Shown here: piece by piece, positions 32,654 to 46,317 of the stretch | Numbering within the stretch: the first letter of the stretch is position 1 | How the letters are laid out: the number at the start of each line of letters is the position of its first letter | Assembly (NCBI GenBank): GCA_946122785.1 | Contig: CAMGYJ010000011.1 | Location: forward strand, 1,240,001-1,304,000 | DNA from: Linum tenue | Taxonomy: Eukaryota > Streptophyta > Magnoliopsida > Malpighiales > Linaceae | Direction: 5' to 3' | Length of the DNA stretch: 64,000 bases | Notes under the pieces: model-generated | What the model was told of the DNA's origin: nothing | Databases searched by the model: none | What the model saw: only the letters and a program-made list of their open reading frames with translations | Program-made: the position numbers and the translations under genes

Positions 32654-34398
32654 TTTTTTTTCTTTTTTTTTTGGTCGTAAAACAGAGCGCTTAAAGGGCG
32701 CCCCAACCTTTATTCATTAACGAGACGAGGGGTTTCCACCCCAATTCTGTCAAAGTACAACTAGTAGGCTAAAGTACTCGAGGGAACATCAATAACATGG
32801 ACTCCTACATGATAACTATGGCCAATAGAAGCCAAGTGTCAGCAACATGGTTCCCCTCCCTATAAACGTGCTCTATCCGAACCTGCCAAGGGCGATGAAG
32901 CCAACGACGAATCTCGGCAATGGTAACGAAATGTGGATGATGCTCAGAAGCTGTCTCGATGAGAGTCTTCGCTATAAGAGAGTCAGTGTGGAGAATCACC
33001 TTCCTAGCCCCGAGTTCCCAAGCAAGCTTCAGTCCCTGCACAATTCCAGCCAGCTCTGCACGGGTAATCGAACCCCCTCCCAGGTTGACAGTAAAAGCTT
33101 TGATGAAGCGGCCATCGCCTCCCCTAACGATGCCGCCGGCTGCCGTGCTAGAAGGAGAATAAATGACCGAGCCGTCGGTGTTCAGACATATCCAGTCTAG
33201 TGGTGGCGACAGCCAGTGGATCAAACGACTCGCAGGAAGCCCCCTCCTCCGAAAATATTGTTCTCCTTATCAAAAGCAGCAAGAATCTGTTGCTTTAGCT
33301 GTTTTGTGTGGAACTGGATCTGTGCAGGGGGCTGTAACTCACCTTGGAACACGTGGCTATTCTGGTTTTTCCACATAAGCCAACAGGTGCAAGCGAAAAG
33401 TGTACTATCCACGATGAGACTTCGTCCTGCAATATAATGAAACAACCATTGTCTCAAAGGTTGGCAGAAGAAGGCTGCATCGGGTCGGTGTCCAAAAGAT
33501 CAGCCCACGTTGCTCTAGCCATTGGGCAGTCTCGCAAGATGTGAATGGTTGTTTCCGGCCCGCCTCCACAGAGTTTGCACGAATTGTCTTGGGTAAGATG
33601 GCGTCGTCTTCTCTCCGAGTTCGTGAGTAGGCGGTCACGAGTTGCAAGCCGCAAGAAAGTCCGCGTACGCTGCAGGACTGGTGTTCGCCAGATCGTTCGA
33701 CATATCGGGTGTGTCGAGGGAAGCTCCTGATTCTGGTCTAGTAGCTGGTACGCTGAACGTACCGAGAATTTCCCATCAACGATAAATCTCTAAACCCGCA
33801 CGTCATCATCTTGCTCCCCAGGAATGGGATGGAGAAGTACCTGCGCAACAATTGAAGGGGGTAAGAAATTACGCAAGTAATCGACATTCCACTCACCATT
33901 CAGAATGAAGTCCGCCACTGGAAGATGCAAGGCCTCCTGGGGAATCTCTGGGGCAAACGCCGATAAGGGTTCTCCATCGTTGAGCCAACGGTCACGCTAG
34001 AACCTCGTTGTGCGTCCGTTCCTAACGTTCCAAGCAGAGACCCTGCTTCGCGCAGGTGCCAAACCCGCAGTACTCCTCGCCAAAGGTTTGATATTCTTCC
34101 CTGGGTGCGGAGCACGTACTCGCCATCTCGAAGCTTGAAGTACTTTGCTCTAATTAGGCGGACCCAGAGCTCCCCATGATTGGTTAACATCCGCCAGACA
34201 AGCTTCAACATATAAGCATCGTTAGTGCGTCTCGAGTCTCGAAGAGCCAGACCTCCCTCCTCTTTCGAGGCGCAAAGAGTAGTCCAGTCCACTAGATGAA
34301 TTTTCCTCGCTCCCTCCATACTCCCCCAAACAAACCCCCTAATTTTTTTTTGTCGATATAGCCATCCAAAAATATAAAAAAATAAATAAAAAACATCC
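32654..34398 (-). mobile_element. 5'-truncated LINE (non-LTR retrotransposon)
   Basis: Minus-strand order: a post-reverse-transcriptase segment (GARKIHLVDWTTLCASKEEG, ANDAYMLKLVWRML-like) at ~34320-34050, a zinc-binding zf-RVT domain (CKLCGGGPETTIHILRDCPM) near 33590-33540, then an RNase H domain (CLNTDGSV, RAELAGIVQGLKLAWELG, VILHTDSLIAKTLI, EGNHVAD) at 33195-32835. The frames are broken and the reverse transcriptase is missing. A poly(A) tail appears as a T-run on the plus strand at 32654-32672. GAAAATATCAC on both sides (32643-32653, 34399-34409) may be the target duplication. Confidence 0.88.
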
Positions 34399-34509
34399 GA
34401 AAATATCACGCGGAACATAAATATCACTTTGTTTTCGAGAAGGCTAAGAAAAGGAGAACCAAAAGAAACAATAAAATAATAAAACATCCGAAAATATCAC
34501 GCGGAACAG

Positions 34510-34626
34510 AAATATCTGGCCCATCCACAAGAGAAAAGCGAAAAATATCTCGCTGGCATTGGCCCAAGATATTTATTTCTCAAGTCGAAAAAATGACGTG
34601 GCACTCCTCCTCTCTCCTGACACGTC
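34510..34626 (+). promoter_or_regulatory. Cluster of evening-element and ACGT motifs upstream of the COR27-like gene
   Basis: A perfect evening element AAAATATCT is at 34542-34550. Related AAATATCT cores are at 34510-34517 and, inverted, at 34567-34574. An ABRE-like ACGTGGC is at 34596-34602, and GACACGTC at 34619-34626. Arabidopsis COR27/COR28 are known clock- and cold-regulated genes acting through such CCA1/LHY and HY5/bZIP sites. The link to this gene is inferred from position, 260-375 bp before its ATG. Confidence 0.65.
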
Positions 34627-34885
34627 CCAAAAAGCGCTGCCATGTGGCCGCTCCTCTCCCTTCTTCTCTTCCCCTCTTCCCTCTCCCAGCAGAAGTAAAT
34701 CTCTCTGCAACAAAATTTTTTTTTGGACGGAAGATTTCCCCTCTTCCTCGCTGCCGATTGACAAAAAGGGAAACCATCTTGAACTAGAAGCTCCACCGAT
34801 TTCCACAATCAAGTTGGATCTCTCGCTGTTGCTTGGTTCAAATCTTGAAGGGGTGGAGAAAAGACCTAGCCGGAGAAGATTTGTC

Positions 34886-36687
34886 ATGGAGACGGGGATT
34901 CCCGATAGATCCTGCACCGGTTCCGGCCGACGCACCGCCGACGCCAAAGAGATTCCGGTAATTTGTCTTTCGTCGAATCTGGTTGAATTAGTCCATCGAG
35001 TTCCCTCTTATTGTTGTTGTAGGTCTCTGCTTGCTTTTGTGTGAATTCGTGGAGAACTTCTCTGCGTGAAAATGGAAATTCCAAGCCGTGTATCCGGTTA
35101 CTTGTGAACATGGTTTGGTTACTGAAATTGCAGGAAGAAAAAATTGTTAGCTTGTGATTGGTCTGATTTGGAACGATTTTGATTTTTTCTTGTTTGGAGT
35201 TCGGGGTAGGGATTTAGTTCCTTGAAGTGGTAGTGGTGGGGATGATGTTGTGAATGGCTTACATTTTCTGAATCTGGTTGAAGAACATTGAATGTTAAAC
35301 CCAAGACCAACGTAGAGAAGAAAGCCAGCGTCTCAGAAACTGTATTTAACCTAATGCTATTCGAAGTTTATGCTGGAAAAATTTAGTCGTTTGCATCCTT
35401 TGTATGGTGAGCAACTTAGTTATCTGACATGGTTTCAGCCGAAAATGGGAATGGGATGGGTGCGTGAGACAGTTACCTGGATGAGTCTTTAAGCTTGAAT
35501 CTAAAGTTCTATTCCCCCGATTTTCCCCCTGTTCATGTATTGATGGCTAGCTCAACTCTTGGCATTGATCCATGGAAAACCTACAATACTTATTATATTC
35601 TCGTTCAATGACAGGGGCCATCTGGAGCCTGGACAAATGAGAAGCACCACTTGTATCTTCATTCATTAGAAGCATCATTCCTCGAGCAATTGCACCAATC
35701 CATCAGCTTGCGTGGCTGCTTGCGGAAGGTTGATTGCAGGCCATATTCATCCAGACAAGCCAAAGATTGTAATTCGTTGCAGCAGGTTAGGGGTCTAAAA
35801 TATATGCCTTCTCTTATATTGAAGAAATGGAACAGTGGCAAGTTATTGAAGTTAGAAGGAAACAATTGTAAACTTCTGCTTCATTTCGTCTTTTACACCC
35901 TGTGCCAATGCATTGCTGGTTTTTTTCAGGGTACTTTTCAAAGAGATAGCAAGCAAAAGATCAACTGTGAAGGAGACGAGGACTTGTTCGAGAGCACTTG
36001 TGATTCCCATTTTGTAGAAGGAAGTCCTCCATCGATGCATCATGATATATCCGAGGACTCGGAGCATACAACATCTAGTGATCTCCACACTGCTTTTGGT
36101 AAAGAGGGGAAACGCAAGAGGAATGAGTTGCCTGTTTCCCCTGCATCAACACAAAGTTCGAGTGACACCAGTTTCTTAGGTATTCAATCACATATTTCAT
36201 TCAAACTCTCACTACGTCACTACCATCATGCACTGTTCATTGTATTGTCTGTGTGTGTGTGTGCCAATTTTTATCCATAATCCTTCCATAAATAAACATT
36301 TTGCCTAGTTCCATACCTTACGTTTGTATGATTTATTATGGTTTGACAATGGTGTTAAACATTTGGCATTATGTTATGTTTTGTTTTGTGCAAACTTTCT
36401 GATTGATGTTCTCCTTTGTTGACAACCGATTTTACAGAGGTTTCAGATCAAAACTTCGCGGGTGATGATGATGCTGTATATAAGTCGAGCCCGGCATCCA
36501 GATTCAAGAGGTCAAAGACGGATGGACCAAGCGATCATGTAAATTCGCTGGACTTGTCTGCTTACTCATTACATGTTTATGATATTGATTTGAGGCTCAC
36601 CTGGCGAGAACCCCCATTTTTGACGTGGCAATTTTGGTACACCTTGTGCAGTTTTCGGCATTTCGCAATACTGAAGACATCACCTGA
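34886..36687 (+). CDS. COR27: COR27/COR28-like cold- and clock-regulated protein
   Basis: Small plant nuclear regulator; Arabidopsis COR27/28 act in the circadian clock, light signalling and freezing tolerance, partly through COP1. Exons: 34886..34957, 35615..35785, 35930..36179, 36438..36538, 36652..36687; 209 aa. Recognition rests on WTNEKHHLYLHSLEASFLEQ (about residues 30-49), matching the family core WTNEKHSLYLKSMEASFV, and EVSDQNFAGDDD near the C-terminus, matching the second conserved block. Basic KRKRNE and FKRSK segments could be nuclear localisation signals. The rest is Ser/Asp-rich and likely disordered. The last exon (FSAFRNTEDIT then stop) is short and least certain; if exon 4 instead reads through its donor, a short different tail results. 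Confidence 0.8.
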
Positions 36688-38046
36688 GCCGAGCTTCCAA
36701 CTCGAAGAACGATGCATATACATCATGGCTCACTTCCATAAGGGCCTCGAAAGCTGAAGAACTCTGTTCAAAGATTCCTTTATCGGCAATGTCCCACGAG
36801 CTAAGCTCCCTACAATGTCTCTACTATTTTCAGGGTATGGTGATTTTTGCCGCTCACAGAACAACGAGCGCGCGGCAATTCGATAGGCACTCAATTTGCA
36901 CTTCTTTCCCTTTCAGAGCAGTTTTGTAGGTTCTTTTGTTCAATATAATACAGAGAGAAACATGGAAGAAACACACGTAGTAGGCTTAGAAGTTAGGAGC
37001 TGGATTTGTGGCACTAATGTATATATGCCAATACATTGGGCCATAGGTTCTTCTACGCTTATACTTCCGTAATGTGTAGCCTGGTTTCTTTGTAACGAAG
37101 TCTATGAATATTGGTGAACACAGATTCTTACCATTTTGTAAGAAGCGCCTATGAACAACGATTGAACACAATTCATTTCATATGGATATATTTTGCATTT
37201 ATATTAGCCCCAAATGCGCTGGTTTTCTTGGTTAGAGAGGGTTATGATTGTGTTACTGATAGTGGTTAGTATTGTGCTAACCATGAGATGTTGTAGAGCG
37301 GTCTGTGTTCGGAGTTGTAGTCTAACATCTATAAAAAGAAAAACGACGATAGTAACATCATGCTAATCATGAGTTGTAGCGGTCTGCATACTATAAAAAC
37401 CGACAACAAAAACAATGACTATAATTACGAGTGCGTCAAAACGATAATATGGTGCTACTAATCCTTATCCTCTCCAATCAAAAGACAAAGTCCAACGTTG
37501 ACTTCTGCACCCAACTGAAGCATAAGGTGAAGAACTGAGGGACAGAGGAAATCAAAGGAGAGACAGAGACTTGATCAGGAGGAATAGAAAAACCGGAGGG
37601 GGAAAAAAAACAACGGAAAAGTTGTCCGTTTCTTTTCCTCCTTCCTTTCCAACTGAAAGTTGCCGTCTTCTTCTTCCTTCCTTCACCAAACCCTCGAAAA
37701 TAATATTCAGAAAATTCATACCATATCAAACGCCTATCTAGACACTAATAAAAAAACCTGTCCCCTCCTTCCATGTTAAAACCTCCGGGAAACATTCATC
37801 TCGGAGCCCTTAAAGGCCCTTTTCATTTATTGTCCTCCCATGAATTCATCCCTCGACGGTTTCCGCTTCAGAGTCCTTGAAATCTTCGGTTATTAGTTTG
37901 CAGAGCTCGATTGCTTTGCTTTTTCCCGTCGCTTTCCTCCCCTCTCCCAATTTTGATCCCTGGGAGAACGAGAAAGAGATTATCAATCCAACTTGAGGGA
38001 GGAGGAAAGGAAGAGACTTTATCTATTTTTATCGGGGTATAGATTG
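36688..38046. other. Intergenic stretch between COR27-like and FUT11 genes
   Basis: Contains the COR27-like 3' UTR and the FUT11 promoter and leader. Two similar segments with AACATCTATAAAAAGAAAAA-type and CATACTATAAAAACCGACAA-type sequence occur near 37325 and 37387. No other gene was recognised. Confidence 0.5.
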
Positions 38047-41000
38047 ATGGGTATGCTGTCAAATCTAAGGAATTCGAGAAATCCAGAAGATGGATTGTTG
38101 CTATCATCGGGTTCCTCACCGCCGGCAGCTGGGCAGGCGGCGGCGGCGGGTAAGCGGAAATGGTCAAATTTCCTGCCGGTTTTCATTGCTCTTGTGGTTT
38201 TAGCCGAGATCGCCTTTCTGGGTCGTCTCGACATGGCGAAAAATGCTGCTGCCCGGGTCGATTCGTGGGCAGATAGCTTTCTTTATCAGTCGCCGCCTGG
38301 TTTGAGGGAGAAGGCTCCGGTGGTTAGAAGAAATGATATGGTTTTGGGGTCGGAAACTTGCGAGGAGTGGTTGGAGAGGGAGGATGCTGTGCCTTACTCG
38401 CGGGATTTCGATCAGGTTCCCATCTTGGTCGCCGGTGCTGAGAAGGTTTGTTTTGAATTTTGATTGATTCAATTCGGTTCTCTTGTTGATGCTCCTTTTT
38501 GCCCAATTTTGTTCTGTTCATTCGATATTCTCTGTCGTGTCTGTCTAACCGTAAGAAGGAAGATTTACTGAATAGGAAACTTTAGCGTTTCAGTTTTGGA
38601 TTCATGAATGATTCTGTTGTTACTTGTTGCAATGTTAGAGAATGAGAAATTTGCTTTGGCAGCTGTTAAATTTTGTTACTTTCTGGTCTTATTATCTATG
38701 TATCACTTCAGCATCTGAACTGGGACTACATCCATTTTATACACAGGAGAGGAGGAATTGTTCTGTGGGGTGTCAGTTCGGATATGACTCCAACAGAACT
38801 CCTGATGCATTATTTGGTACGCTAAATGAGAAGTCGGCAACTGTCAGTGTGCATCGGTCAATGGAATCGGCTCAGTATTATCCAGAGAATGATATTGCTA
38901 AGGCACGACGGTGGGTAAGCACAATCTGAGATCAATGCCTTTGTTGCTGTTTTGGAAAATGTTACGCGCCTTTCTATTAAAGAATAGTTGTGTTTTCGAT
39001 CTAGTACTTGAGATTTCTGCTGTAAACGTATAATTGCTGAATATCCTTTGAAAGACATAGAGTTTAACAGATTCAGAATGCCCTCGCTGTTTTTTGTAGT
39101 TCTGTTTTGCTTCAACTTCTAAGCCAGAAAAATGCTACCAAACTTCTGTTTCTAGTTTTGGTGTTTTGCTTCGTAATTGGACAATGGCATTCTGGATACT
39201 TCCTTCTGTTCTTATAGTTGATTTATATTGTGACATTCTTCCCTTTTCTTCTTCTAGTGATTTTGGTTCTTCTGCCTGTTTTCTGCTCTGCCTTTGCTGA
39301 TCCTATTTATGCATGGGGTTATACCATAAGATATGAGCCTCTTTCTTATCGATAGACAAGTACAGATAGACTTTTCCTTTCACACTCATCGTTCAATTGT
39401 AGTGTCGACGTGAGGAAATATTATCAAATAGTATCTTGGATGTGGATGTGATACACCTTGGTTCCGAAGTCTGCATCCTGTTGTAATTCTACTTGTTTGT
39501 ATATAATACATGACAGAAATCTGTTGCTAGGCACTTGGAGACTTTTATCCCCTTGAGAACTAGTAGTAGTAGTGATGATATTGTGAAACATTGATTGAGT
39601 TGAATCCTTTTTCTGCTACTGAAATCAAGTTTGATGATAATAGTAATTTTTGTCAAGATTCAATGATGTATAATTTATATTTTGGTGAATTAAGAGGAAA
39701 ACTGATTTTTCCTATCTTTTTATTGATACATTATAGAAATGGATACCGGATAGTTATGACTACAAGTCTATCCTCAGATGTGCCGGTGGGATATTTTTCC
39801 TGGGCAGAGTATGATATCATGGCACCTCCCGAGCCAAAGACCGAGAAAGCCCTTGCAGCTGTGTTCATTTCAAACTGTGGTGCCCGCAACTTCCGTTTGC
39901 AAGTTCTTGATGCCCTTGAAAAATTGAAAATCCCAATAGACTCTTACGGTGCTTGTCACCGGAACCGTGATGGTAGAGGTGAGCACAACAATTTGGTTTC
40001 TGACACATTGCATATCTTACGCTGTGAGCTGAATTATGTTCCTGTGTCGTGTAATATGTTGGTAATTTTGAGGTTATCCTTTGATGATGGGACTTGGTAC
40101 AACTTTAAGTTTGAGAATCAAATACCGTGTTATCTCTCATACTCTTTATCCCAGTGTGTATGACAAAATCCTCAACAGAATGTTTCTAGGCTGAGATCTC
40201 CACGAAAATGATCTTTTGTAGGATGGTTGTTGTCTCGCTTAAACGAGACAAGTTAGTCAGCTTCTTTGGAGTTCAAATGTTAAAGTTAACTCTCTTTAGA
40301 CTTCAAATCATGATTTGGGTTACTGGCAGAAATGCATTAAGTGGGGAAAAGCTCTCTTGACGACCGAGGGAACAGATTAAGCACATAGAATAGTGTTGAT
40401 GAAGTGTTGTATGTCTGATAGTGTAAATGTGTTCTTTAATTTATATGTTGTCGCTTCGCGCTTGCATGGCATTTGGATTTATGTATGGTAATTAGTGTTT
40501 TAATCATTCCCCCCCTTTTTGTAGTGAACAAAGTGGAGGCTCTGAAGCGCTATAAATTTAGCTTAGCTTTTGAGAATTCTAACGAGGAGGATTATGTTAC
40601 GGAGAAATACTTCCAATCCCTCGTTGCTGGTATTACACTTCAAATCCTTTCTCTGCTTTCTTTTTTCGCACTCATTTACTTCTTTTCTGTGTTGCGTTTG
40701 CTATAGAGCTGTATGTTGCTTTCATGTTTATGATTAGGACTGAAAACAAAATGAAACTGAAAATAGTCATTAGCAACAAGCATAACTATCTATAGGCTTC
40801 CCGGAATTATGAGTGCTAGTCATTTGATCAATATTGCATGTCTGTAGGAACCATCCCGGTGGTTGTTGGTGCTCCAAACATCCAAGATTATGCCCCTGGG
40901 CCAGGTTCGGTATTACATATCAAAGCCCTTGAAGATGTTGAGACTGTTGCAAAGACCATGAATGAGCTATCCGAAAACCCTACTGCATACAATCAGTCGT

Positions 41001-41750
41001 TAAGGTGCTATTTGTTACCATCTGAACTCCATAAAATTGAGTTTCTGTTTTTGGCTTGTGAATGAGCGAGATGCACAATTTTCAGGTGGAAGTTTGAGGG
41101 CCCATCTGATTCATTCAAGGCACTGGTCGATATGGCAGCAGTACATTCTTCATGCCGTCTTTGCATTCACCTAGCTACAATGATTCGTGATAAAGAAGAA
41201 AGTAGCCCAGGGTTCAAGAGACGCCCCTGCAGATGCACACGAGGGTCCGAGATTGTACATCATGTATATGTTAGAGAACGAGGAAGGTTCAAGATGGAGT
41301 CGATTTTCTTAAGGTAACTAACCTCTTCAACTGTGCAGTCAAACGTCCTCATACGGAAACTACAGCTTGATTAGTACCCATGAAGAAGCAAACATCACAA
41401 GAATCCTTCCTCATTCTGAAAGTTTGGAGAACATGATCCGAAATCTCAATCGAACCTACTGCAAATTGCTAATACAACTGTCACAACAATGCAGGTCTGG
41501 GAACTTAACAGTGGATGCCCTGGAGCACGAGGTGCTGAAGAAGTTCAAGTCCATGAAACACATACCAGTTTGGAGAGACGAAAGACCAGAAAGCATACGA
41601 GGAGGAGAAGACGATTACAAAGTCTACAGGCTATACCCTGTAGGGTTGACGCAGAGGCAAGCGCTCTACTCTTTTAAGTTCACCGATATCGACTTACAGA
41701 ATCACCTGGAAGCAAATCCATGCGCTAAGTTGGAGGCCGTCTTTGTCTAG
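38047..41750 (+). CDS. FUT11: Glycoprotein core alpha-1,3-fucosyltransferase (GT10)
   Basis: Golgi enzyme adding alpha-1,3-fucose from GDP-fucose to the innermost GlcNAc of N-glycans. Exons: 38047..38445, 38747..38910, 39737..39978, 40525..40629, 40848..41004, 41086..41313, 41495..41750; 516 aa, close to Arabidopsis FUT11/12. Type II layout: short cytosolic N-terminus, membrane anchor [20 protein letters not shown] (about residues 41-60), stem, then the catalytic region. GT10 signatures include [62 protein letters not shown] and [16 protein letters not shown]. The Cys-rich C-terminal part holds [12 protein letters not shown] and [10 protein letters not shown], and the end matches the family ([14 protein letters not shown] [15 protein letters not shown] ... 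CAKLEAVFV). Phases match at every junction. No lesion seen. FUT11 versus FUT12 is not resolved. Confidence 0.94.
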
Positions 41751-42469
41751 TTAACAAATGGGACTTTCCTATGGTCTTGAGCTTGAATCCTCAGCTCGGC
41801 TCACCCTAAAACTGCAGGCAATATTTTCGGCCGAAAAGTTTAACAGTGGATCTGTTTAACTGTCATCCATGTATGAACATTCTTGTACACAGTACAGAGT
41901 TGAATCACTTTTAGTGTAGCTCGGGAAAACAGGATAGGAAACAGAATGATTCTGGGAGAACCCTTGTTTTACTTCACTGATCTGAGAATGCTATTGGTGC
42001 ATTCTGTTTAGACGAGAGAATCTTGGTCTCATGTTGAGCAATTTTCCACCCTCCTTTCGGTTCTTTTAAATCTCTGTTGGCTTTTTACCTGCACCATCCC
42101 CTGTGGTTTCTGTATGTAAACATTTGTCTTTAGTTGTTAAGATGATAGGATTAACATATGATTGCCACAGATTGGTGTAGTGGTGGTTTATGCTGGGAGG
42201 AGTATAACATAAACTACATCTTGGTTTCCAACTTTGAGATCAAAGGTTTATCTATAAGGGTGTGCACCGGATGGATCGGGTGGATTTAAGTGTCAAATTG
42301 GCCCACCAACTTATTAACAAATTAGTATAACTGTGATTCCTATTTATTCACATTTTTCTTTGAGTTACGTGTCGGTCGTAAGTGAGTGTGATTGGGTTAT
42401 GAGTTAGGCAAGTTAACTAACATTTATAATAAATTTTTATATTTGTAAGACAATAACTTAGACATTTCT
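41751..42469. other. 3' flank of FUT11
   Basis: Probable 3' UTR followed by AT-rich sequence; no gene or element recognised before the repeat array begins. Confidence 0.5.
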
Positions 42470-45400
42470 CGGTCGATTTTTTTGAATACTATTATTCCTC
42501 CATTTTTAAGGAGTTTTGTTATAGATTTTGACCGATTTTTTTGAATGCTATTATTCACTAATTTTAAAGACTATCCTTAACAGATTTTGGACGTTTTTCA
42601 AATACTATTATACATCGATTTTGAATGCTATCTATCACAAATTTTGGCTGAATTTTTTGAATGCTATTAGACTGATTTAGAAGGCTATTCATAACATATT
42701 TTGACTAATTTTTTGAGTGCTATTATTCACTGATTTTGAAATCCATCACAGAATTGAGCCTGTTTTTTGAATGTTATTATTCACCAATTTTGAAGGTTAT
42801 CTATCACAAATTTTGCCTGAATTTTTTAATGCTGTCATTCGCCAATTTTGAAGGCTATTCACCACATATTTTGGTTAATTTTTGAATACTATTACTCACC
42901 AATTTTCAAGGCAACCCATAATACATTTTGACCAATTTTTTTGAATGATATCATTCATCCATTTTGAAAACTGTCTTTCACATATTTTGGCCAATTTTTT
43001 GAATGCTATTTTTCACTGATTTTGAAGGCTATCCACCACATATTATGACCTAGTTTTTTTAAAAGATATTATTCACAGATTTTGAACGCTACAAATTACT
43101 AATTCAGCCAAAAGTTGTTCTTCAACGATGATTCAGGCCATTTAAGCACAAATTTGGTAGTATTTCTTCCGAGATAATTTTTGGCATATTACAAATGGGT
43201 ACCATCATAGATTTCGGGCGATTTTTTCGAAATGTCATTTTCTTTGGATTTTGGATGCTACAAATCACGAATTCAGCCCGGGGTTATTCCCCACCGATAA
43301 TGAAGTCTATTGATCCTATTATCCACCGATGATTAAGTGTATTATGAACCGATTTGGGCGAATTTATTTCTGGATGACATTTTCGTATTTTTTAGGTATT
43401 TTTTTTTGGAAATGCAATTTTTTTGGATTTTGAAGGCTACAGATCACGGATTCAACCCGAGACTATTTTCCACCGATGATTAAGTCCATTAAGCACCAAT
43501 TTGGCGAATTTATTTTATCATGGCATTTTCATATTTTTTGGGCAATTTTTTTCGAAAGAACATTTTCCTTGGATTTTGAAAGCTACAAATCACAGATTCG
43601 GCCTGACGCTATTCTTCAACGATAATTAAGTTCATTAAGCACCGACTTGGGCGAATTTCTTCCACGTCCATTTTTGGCAAGTTACAAAGGAGTACCATCA
43701 CAGATTTTGGGTGATTTTTCCGAAATGCCATTTTCTTCAATTTTGGAGACTACATATCACGGATTCAGTCTGAGGCTATTCTCCAACTATAATGATGTCT
43801 ATTGATCCGATTCTCCACCAATGATTAGGTCAATTAAGCACCGATTTGAGTGAATTTATTTTCGGATGACATTTTTGTAATTTTTTGGGAGATTTTTTTT
43901 CGAAAGCCTATTTTCCTTGGCTTTTGAAGGCTACAGATAACTGGTTCGACCTTAGACTATTCTTCAACAATGACTAAGTCCATTAAGCACCGATTTGGGT
44001 GAATTTCTTCTGGGTACATTTTTGACAGATTTCTAAGGAGTACTATCACTCATTTCGGGTGATTTTTCCGAAATGCCATTTTCTTTCGATTTTGGAGGCT
44101 ACAGAACATGAATTCTGCCCGATTCTATTGTCCATTGATAATAAAGTCTACTGATTCGATTCTCCATTGATGATGGGTCCATTAAGAACCGATTTGGGAG
44201 AATTTATTTTTCGGATGACATTTTCGTAATTTTTTGACCGTTTTTTTTTTTCGAAAGACCTTTTTCCTTTGATTTCGAAAGCTATAGATCGCGGATTCGG
44301 CCTATGACTATTTTTCAACAATGATTAAGTCCATTAAGCACCGATTTGGGCGAGTTTTTTCTAGGTCTATTTTTGGTAGATTCAAAAGGGGTATTATCAT
44401 AGATTTCAAGCGATTATTCCAAAATGCCTTTTCTTTCGATTTTGGATGATACAAATCACGAATTAAGCCAAGGTTATTCTCCACCGATAATGAAGTTTAT
44501 TGATCCTATTCTCCATCGGTGATTAAGTCCATTAAGTATCAATTTGGCGAATTTATATTCGGACGACATTTTCGTAGTTTTTTGGACGATTTTTTTCGAA
44601 AGTCAATTTTCCTTGTATTATGAAGGCTAAAAATCACGGATTCAGCATGAAGTTATTCTTCAACAATTATTAAGTCCATTAAGCACCGATTTGGGCGAAT
44701 TACTTTTGGGTCCATTTTTCACAGATTCTACATATCACAGGTTTCGGGCAATTTTTCCGAAATGTCATTTTCATTCGATTTTGGATGCTACATATCACTG
44801 ATTCAGTCCGAGGCTGTTTTCCCCCGATAATGAAGTATATTTATCCTATTATTCACCGAAGATTAAGCCTATTAAGCACAAATTTTGGCAAATTTATTTT
44901 CGGTTGACATTTTCTACTTTTCTGACGATCTTTTTCGAAAGGCTAGTTTCTTTGGATTTTGAATGCTACAGATCACTTATTCAGCTTATGGTTATTCTTC
45001 AACGATTATTAAGTCCTTTAAGCACCGATTTGTGTGAATTTCTTTCGGGTCTATTTTTGACAAACTTCAAATGGGTACTATCATAGTTTTCGGGCAATTT
45101 TTCCGAAATGCAGTTTTCTTTTCGATTTGGAAACTATAGATCACAGATTCAGTCCAGACTATTCTCCACCGATAATGAATTCTATTGATGCGATTCCCCA
45201 CCGATGATTAAGTCCATTAAGAACCTATTTGAACGAATTTGTTATTGGATGACATTTTGAGAATTTTTTGGGTAATTTTTTCCAAATGTCATTTTCGTTG
45301 GATTTTGAAGGCTACAGATCAAGGATTCGATCTGAGGCTATTTTTCAAAGATGATTCCATTAAGCACCGATTTAGGCGAATTTCTTCCAGGTCCATTTTT

Positions 45401-45658
45401 TGCAAATTCCAAAGGGGTACTATCACAGATTTCGGCCGATGAAGTGTCATTTCTTTTGATTTTGGAGGCTATAGATAACGGAGTCAGCCTAAGACTATTC
45501 TCAAATGATAATGAAGTCTATTAATCCGATTCTTAACCGATGATTAAATCCATTAAGCACCGATTTGAACGAATTTATTTTCGGATTACATTTTGTAATT
45601 TTATTGGCGATTTTTTTTGAAAGACCATTTTTCTTAGATTTTGAAGGCTATAGATCAC

Positions 45659-46285
45659 TAGCGCATCAATGTTTTTTCCAAGTTCGTGAAGTTTCCTCCT
45701 CTCTGCCTCCAGTGCCTGCCCCTCCCCCTCAGCCCTCAAGGTCTCGCCTTCCCTTCTAGATCCCTCCTCCTGATGGCTTTCTGAAGATCAACTTCGATGT
45801 TGCGGTTCGTGCTCCCGGTTGCTCGTCTGGTCTAGTGGTTCGTGGTACAGACGGGCATGTGACTTTGGCAGTAGGGTTTCACCACCACAACATTGCTGAT
45901 CCCTACCTCGCAGAACTTTGGCTGCTAGGGACCCCATCTCCCTCTTGGTCTCCAAATCCCTTCCCCGTGTCATCATCGAAGGTGATTCGGAAGTGGTTAT
46001 TCGTCAGCTTGCCAGGGAGTTTCATCAGATTCCATCGGAGGTCCGGTGCTTCGGGATTGTCTCCTTCTCCTGTCTTCGGTTTCTGTCTCCTTAGAGTTTA
46101 GGGCAGTTCCCAGGACTGCTAACAGGGCTGCCCATAGAGTGGCGCAGAAAGCCCTGTTACTTTCTCCTCTTGAGTTATGTTCCTTCGACTTTGTTGGATG
46201 ACTTCACTGATGTAAAGGGTCGGGAGGTTTTTTTGGGTAGATTGTATAGTTTTTCTCTATTGACATTTCTTGAAAAAAAAAAAAG
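45659..46285 (+). mobile_element. Severely 5'-truncated LINE in the tandem array
   Basis: A 627-bp insertion with a poly(A) tail at 46273-46284 and the 16-bp target duplication GAAGGCTATAGATCAC (45643-45658, 46286-46301). It encodes a degenerate LINE-type RNase H domain (PDGFLKINFDVAVRAPG, then GLVVRGTDGHV and ADPYLAELWLL). Confidence 0.9.
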
Positions 46286-46317
46286 GAAGGCTATAGATCA
46301 CATATTCGGCCTGATGA

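Noticed and set aside
34559..35044. 161-codon frame starting at 34559 as the COR27-like N-terminus
   Set aside because: The part before 34886 covers the promoter motif cluster and is low-complexity; the ATG at 34886 gives a 24-codon exon that joins the conserved WTNEKH exon in phase.
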